From assembly GCA_900757715.1 (NCBI GenBank), contig CAAEOZ010000285.1:1-5423 (forward strand): a stretch of 5,423 nt of DNA, read 5' to 3'. Of the stretch, positions 3,867-5,423 are shown piece by piece. Every line of letters starts with the position of its first letter. Within the stretch, counting starts at the first letter, position 1. The notes under the pieces are model-generated. The model was not told where the DNA came from and made no database searches. It saw only the letters and a list, made by a program, of their open reading frames with translations. The DNA comes from an uncultured Veillonella sp. (GTDB taxonomy: Bacteria; Bacillota; Negativicutes; Veillonellales; Veillonellaceae). The position numbers and the translations under genes were made by a program.

Positions 3867-5423
3867 ATGAGTATGTTCTGTTATCAATGCGAACAATCTG
3901 CAGCACCAGGTGGCTGTACTGTACAAGGTGTATGTGGTAAAACTGCACCAGTTGCTAACTTACAAGACGAATTAACTGCTGCCTTAGTTGGCTTGGCTCG
4001 CGCTTTAGACGTAAAGGGTCATACTAAAGAAGGTATCGATTATATTATGCGCGGTTTGTTCATGTGTGTAACAAACGTAAACTTCTCTGAAGACCGCGTT
4101 CAAGAATTCATTGACGAAGTGAATGCTTACCATGCAAAAGTGGACAGCGCTCAACAAAACTTTGATTGGGAACAATTGTGGAAAGGTGAAGAAGACATCG
4201 TATCCCTTCGTTCCACATTATTGTTAGGTATGCGCGGTATGGCTGCATACGCATGGCATGCTGCTCGCCTTGGCTTCCACGATGCTGATGTTGACGCTTG
4301 GTTCGTTAAAGGTATGGTAGAATTCGCTAAAGATCACAGCGCTGAAGAATGGCTTGATCTTTTGATGGAATTCGGTCATATCAACTTGAAATGTATGGCT
4401 GTTCTTGATAAAGCTAATACTGAAACATATGGTACACCTGTACCAACTACAGTTCCTTTGACTGTAGAACCAGGTCCTTTCATCGTTGTAACTGGTCATG
4501 ACCTTCATGACTTGAAACAATTATTGGAACAAACTGATGGTAAAGGTGTAAATATCTATACTCACGGTGAAATGTTGCCTTGCCACGCTTATCCTGAATT
4601 GAAGAAACATCCTCAATTGAAAGGTAATTTCGGTACAGCATGGCAAAACCAACAAAAAGAATTTGTTGATGTTCCTGGCGCATTCTTGTTCACTACAAAC
4701 TGCATTATGCCACCAAAAGAAAACTACAAAGCTAATATCTTCACTACAGATATGGTAGGTTTCGATGGCTGTGCACATATCGAAGAAAAAGAAGATGGTA
4801 CTAAAGACTTCTCCGCAGTTATCAACCGTGCTATCGAATTGGGCGGCTATAAAGAAGCTCAAGAATTTACTGGTATCAACGGTGGTCATGAAGTAACTAC
4901 TGGTTTCGGTCATGGTACAGTATTGGGTATTGCAGATAAAGTAATCGATGCTGTGAAAGCTGGCGCAATCAAACACTTCTTCTTGGTAGGTGGTTGTGAT
5001 GGTGCTAAAGTAGGCCGTAACTACTACACTGAATTCGTTAAACAAACTCCAGATGATACTGTAGTATTGACATTGGCTTGTGGTAAATTCCGTTTCAACG
5101 ATATGAACATCGGCGAAATCGGTGGTATCCCTCGTATCCTTGATATGGGTCAATGTAACGATGCTTACTCTGCTATTCAAGTGGCAGTAGCTTTAGCTGG
5201 TGCATTTGAATGTGATGTAAACGACTTGCCATTGACATTGGTATTGTCCTGGTACGAACAAAAAGCAGTATGTATCTTGTTAACATTGTTGGCTTTGGGT
5301 ATCCGTAACATTTACATCGGACCTTCCTTGCCTAAATTCTTCTCCAGCAATGTATTGAACATTTTGGTAGAAAAATTCCAATTACATCCAATTACAACTC
5401 CAGAAGCTGACATGAAAGCTATC
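3867..5423 (+). CDS. hcp: Hybrid cluster protein (hydroxylamine / NO reductase), 3' end cut off
   Basis: The 519 visible residues lack only the last few tens of residues of the usual 540-550. The N-terminus has C5-x2-C8-x8-C17-x5-C23, the class I spacing for a [4Fe-4S] cluster known from strict anaerobes such as Desulfovibrio. All expected ligands of the hybrid 4Fe-2S-2O cluster are present: H211 (GHDLHDL), E235 (THGEMLP), C279 (TTNC), C377 (VGGCDGAK), C405 (LACGK), C430 (MGQCNDAYS), and E464 and K466 (SWYEQK). The family reduces hydroxylamine in vitro and is now mainly viewed as a high-affinity NO reductase protecting anaerobes from nitrosative stress, in the cytoplasm. The ATG at 3867 has AAGGAGG 7 bases before it. 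Codon use is strongly biased, suggesting high expression. The gene is divergent from a Crp/Fnr regulator, its likely activator. No redox partner (Hcr type) is seen within the window. Confidence 0.96.
   Translation, partial: MSMFCYQCEQSAAPGGCTVQGVCGKTAPVANLQDELTAALVGLARALDVKGHTKEGIDYIMRGLFMCVTNVNFSEDRVQEFIDEVNAYHAKVDSAQQNFDWEQLWKGEEDIVSLRSTLLLGMRGMAAYAWHAARLGFHDADVDAWFVKGMVEFAKDHSAEEWLDLLMEFGHINLKCMAVLDKANTETYGTPVPTTVPLTVEPGPFIVVTGHDLHDLKQLLEQTDGKGVNIYTHGEMLPCHAYPELKKHPQLKGNFGTAWQNQQKEFVDVPGAFLFTTNCIMPPKENYKANIFTTDMVGFDGCAHIEEKEDGTKDFSAVINRAIELGGYKEAQEFTGINGGHEVTTGFGHGTVLGIADKVIDAVKAGAIKHFFLVGGCDGAKVGRNYYTEFVKQTPDDTVVLTLACGKFRFNDMNIGEIGGIPRILDMGQCNDAYSAIQVAVALAGAFECDVNDLPLTLVLSWYEQKAVCILLTLLALGIRNIYIGPSLPKFFSSNVLNILVEKFQLHPITTPEADMKAI

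Noticed and set aside
4224..4683. Overlapping - strand frames opposite hcp (98 and 67 codons)
   Set aside because: Both lie inside hcp, overlap each other and lack supporting ribosome sites.
4521..5180. Open - strand frame of 219 codons opposite hcp
   Set aside because: It lies wholly inside the clearly coding hcp gene. The translation is rich in Thr, Phe and Ser with no recognisable motif, as expected from the antisense of a codon-biased gene, and no ribosome site supports it.
1..5423. Search for CRISPR arrays, tRNA or rRNA genes, insertion sequences and phage genes
   Set aside because: No regularly spaced identical repeats, cloverleaf-like segments, transposase motifs or terminal inverted repeats were seen.

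Overview
The window looks like chromosomal DNA of an anaerobic, diderm Firmicute of the Negativicutes type, most likely Veillonella or a close relative. This is inferred from remembered protein resemblance and AT-rich codon use, not from a search. Two genes are cut by the window edges: the 3' end of a class I (iron-sulfur) fumarate hydratase beta subunit on the left, and nearly all of a hybrid cluster protein gene (hcp) on the right.

Layout. The fumarase end (2-232) is closed by a strong intrinsic terminator (252-281). After a short gap with a plausible -10 box comes a two-gene unit on the + strand. It holds a UPF0340/TIGR01440 (YwlG-type) protein of unknown function (404-955) and, 9 bases later, an unrecognised 579-residue membrane-anchored protein (965-2704). 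That unit converges on a - strand Crp/Fnr-family regulator (2870-3595), and a hairpin with A- and T-tracts on its two sides (2806-2840) can terminate transcription from both directions. The regulator is divergent from hcp (3867 to beyond 5423). The 271 bases between their start codons hold candidate promoters for both genes, several inverted repeats, an A/T-tract block and a hairpin just before the hcp ribosome binding site.

How the genes may work together. The regulator-hcp pair fits the known HcpR-type arrangement, in which a Crp/Fnr protein controls the hybrid cluster protein in the nitrosative/NO stress response of anaerobes. All N-terminal [4Fe-4S] cysteines and all hybrid-cluster ligands of Hcp are visible, so the enzyme should be functional. 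The UPF0340 gene and the 579-residue gene look co-transcribed, but nothing in the sequence links them to the fumarase or to hcp.

Most unusual content. (1) The 579-residue protein has an acidic linker with about seven degenerate threonine-centred motifs, mostly about 21 residues apart. The five best have a hydrophobic residue at T+3, as FHA-domain phosphothreonine docking sites do. (2) The hcp promoter region has three alternating ATCAG/CTGAT half-sites, followed by a hairpin at the predicted mRNA 5' end. I see no mobile element, CRISPR array, tRNA or rRNA, and no clear sign of a wholly new multi-gene system.
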